Virus record (IMG/VR): IMGVR_UViG_3300007775_000001
Span: 50,951 to 114,950 of that record
Origin: a virus
DNA length: 64,000 bases
Strand: one strand, 5' to 3'
Both the position numbers and the translations under genes were made by a program. The notes below the pieces were generated by a model that saw only the letters and a list, made by a program, of their open reading frames with translations, made no database searches and had not been told where the DNA came from. This document shows, piece by piece, positions 63,075 through 64,000 of the stretch (the stretch's first letter is position 1; each line of letters begins with the position of its first letter).

Positions 63075-63943
63075 TCACTCCTGACGGTGCTGTTGTATCG
63101 AATAAGCTTCCTGTGTCTGAGAAGCGTGGTGCTTCTCAGTTCAACAAGCTTGGTCTGTTTCGTGGTGTTGTTCTTGGCCCGATCTATACCGATGATCTGA
63201 TCAACAACAACGGTGAACAGATTCGATACAAGATCAGGGTCAGAGGACAGGTTTACATCAATGCGATTGACGGACGGGCGACGGGTGGAATCTTTGACTA
63301 CGATGAATACGTCTTCAAAGGCCCGGAAGTAGCTCAGCAAAGAAGGAGTCTTGACGATCACGTATATGATGCTCTGACGGACGGTGAACATGTCCTGGTC
63401 GGATTCATCGAAGGGAACGCGGAAGTACCCGTCATCATCTGTGGGCTTCCTCATCCACGTTCGGGGACGTACAAACCAAACCCGGTGCGTGCTGATGGTC
63501 GATACAGGAAGTCTGAATTCAACGGTGTTGAGGTTACCTTCGACAAAGACGGTGGTTATACGATCAAGATCGTTGGAAAGAAGAACCCTCAAGGTGCCGT
63601 GCTCAACGGCGGCGCGGTTGGAGCAGAGGTATCAATCAACGGACAGACGGGTGATGCACAAGTCAAAGACTCGCATGGTAATGTCATCACGCTTTCGGAT
63701 GGAAATGTTACCGTAACTGCGAATGGTGATGTGGTTGTCAATGCGGGTGGTGACGCCAACGTGATTGCCGGTGGTGCTGCGAATGTTCAGGCCGGAGGGA
63801 ATGCCAAAGTGAAGGGTTCTCAAGTTCAACTTGAATCTGGTTCAAATAGCATCAATGGTGGAGTTGTGACCAACAACGCCGTGAACAACGATCCGATCAC
63901 GGGAATCCCACTGACCCCTTGTGGTGGGGTTGTGACTCAGTAA
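63071..63943 (+). CDS. Baseplate spike protein, gp5/VgrG-like (290 aa)
   Basis: ATGA start. N-terminal OB-fold part (FRGVVLGPIYTDD, KIRVRGQVYINAIDG), then a beta-helix made of short repeats (VTVTANGDVVVNAGGDANVI, GGAANVQAGGNAKVKG) as in VgrG and gp5 spikes. No lysozyme domain. The tip punctures the outer cell surface. Confidence 0.85.
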   Translation: MITPDGAVVSNKLPVSEKRGASQFNKLGLFRGVVLGPIYTDDLINNNGEQIRYKIRVRGQVYINAIDGRATGGIFDYDEYVFKGPEVAQQRRSLDDHVYDALTDGEHVLVGFIEGNAEVPVIICGLPHPRSGTYKPNPVRADGRYRKSEFNGVEVTFDKDGGYTIKIVGKKNPQGAVLNGGAVGAEVSINGQTGDAQVKDSHGNVITLSDGNVTVTANGDVVVNAGGDANVIAGGAANVQAGGNAKVKGSQVQLESGSNSINGGVVTNNAVNNDPITGIPLTPCGGVVTQ

Positions 63944-63946
63944 CAT

Positions 63947-64000
63947 ATGGCTCTGTCGATCACTACCTATGCGGCACTCATCAAATCCAACATCCAGTCA
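63947..64000 (+). CDS. Partial gene at window end
   Basis: ATG 63947, 3 nt after the spike stop, open to the window edge (18 codons: MALSITTYAALIKS...). By gene order a baseplate assembly protein; too short to identify. Confidence 0.5.
   Translation, partial: MALSITTYAALIKSNIQS

Overview
The window is a 64 kb stretch of a tailed-phage genome with a contractile tail (myovirus). A tail sheath, a sheath-length tail tube, a tape measure, a gp27-like hub and a spike protein lie in order at the right end. Every credible gene is on the + strand. Genes are tightly packed with ATGA, TGATG or GTGA stop/start overlaps. Base composition is balanced. Promoters look sigma70-like (TTGACA, 17 bp, TANNNT). 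Nothing fixes the host. Both window ends cut a gene.

Layout: 0-2.9 kb holds small unknown genes, a ParB-like protein and a DNA methyltransferase. At 2.95-3.58 kb a promoter, about 600 nt of highly structured non-coding RNA and an intrinsic terminator form an independent RNA gene. 3.6-16.6 kb is an accessory region of mostly unrecognised small proteins, with a DUF3310 protein, a DUF262 protein, a ribosomal L7/L12-like protein, a SLOG protein and membrane proteins. Five proteins between 7.1 and 13.3 kb end in the same short C-terminal tail. 16.6-23.4 kb is a tRNA island of 28 tRNA genes covering all 20 amino acids. Interleaved with it are an acyl-carrier-like protein, a NADAR protein, a dCTP deaminase-like protein and several structured RNA elements that are not ordinary tRNAs. 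23.4-28.8 kb has further accessory genes, a 3D-domain cell-wall protein, a second promoter/structured-RNA/terminator unit (27.27-27.49 kb) and a GGQ release-factor-like protein.

28.86-64 kb is the virion module: terminase large subunit, an orotate-phosphoribosyltransferase-like protein, a cold-shock protein, a sigma factor, a RelA/SpoT-domain protein, a 1161-residue repeat protein, portal, HiPIP-like protein, a 1289-residue Nudix fusion, MuF-like head protein, a 761-residue protein, prohead protease, scaffold candidate, major capsid protein (with an Ig/FN3-like insertion), connectors, sheath, tube, tail chaperones, tape measure, hub and spike. The large proteins around the portal carry eight copies of a module opening with GSRGGKVIGHTxSGKPIY, and hydrophobic-K-A/S/G tetrapeptides recur at their module borders. 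The protease and major capsid protein share a segment that is probably the maturation cleavage region. This suggests that capsid-internal cargo is processed in the prohead, some of it enzymatic.

Across the whole window a 16-20 bp perfect palindrome built on GTTTCTACGTAGAAAC occurs eight times, always at a gene boundary or gene start. It resembles an expanded parS half-site, and I do not recognise it. The palindrome, the structured RNAs, the shared C-terminal tail and the RelA/Nudix cargo are the best candidates for undescribed biology.
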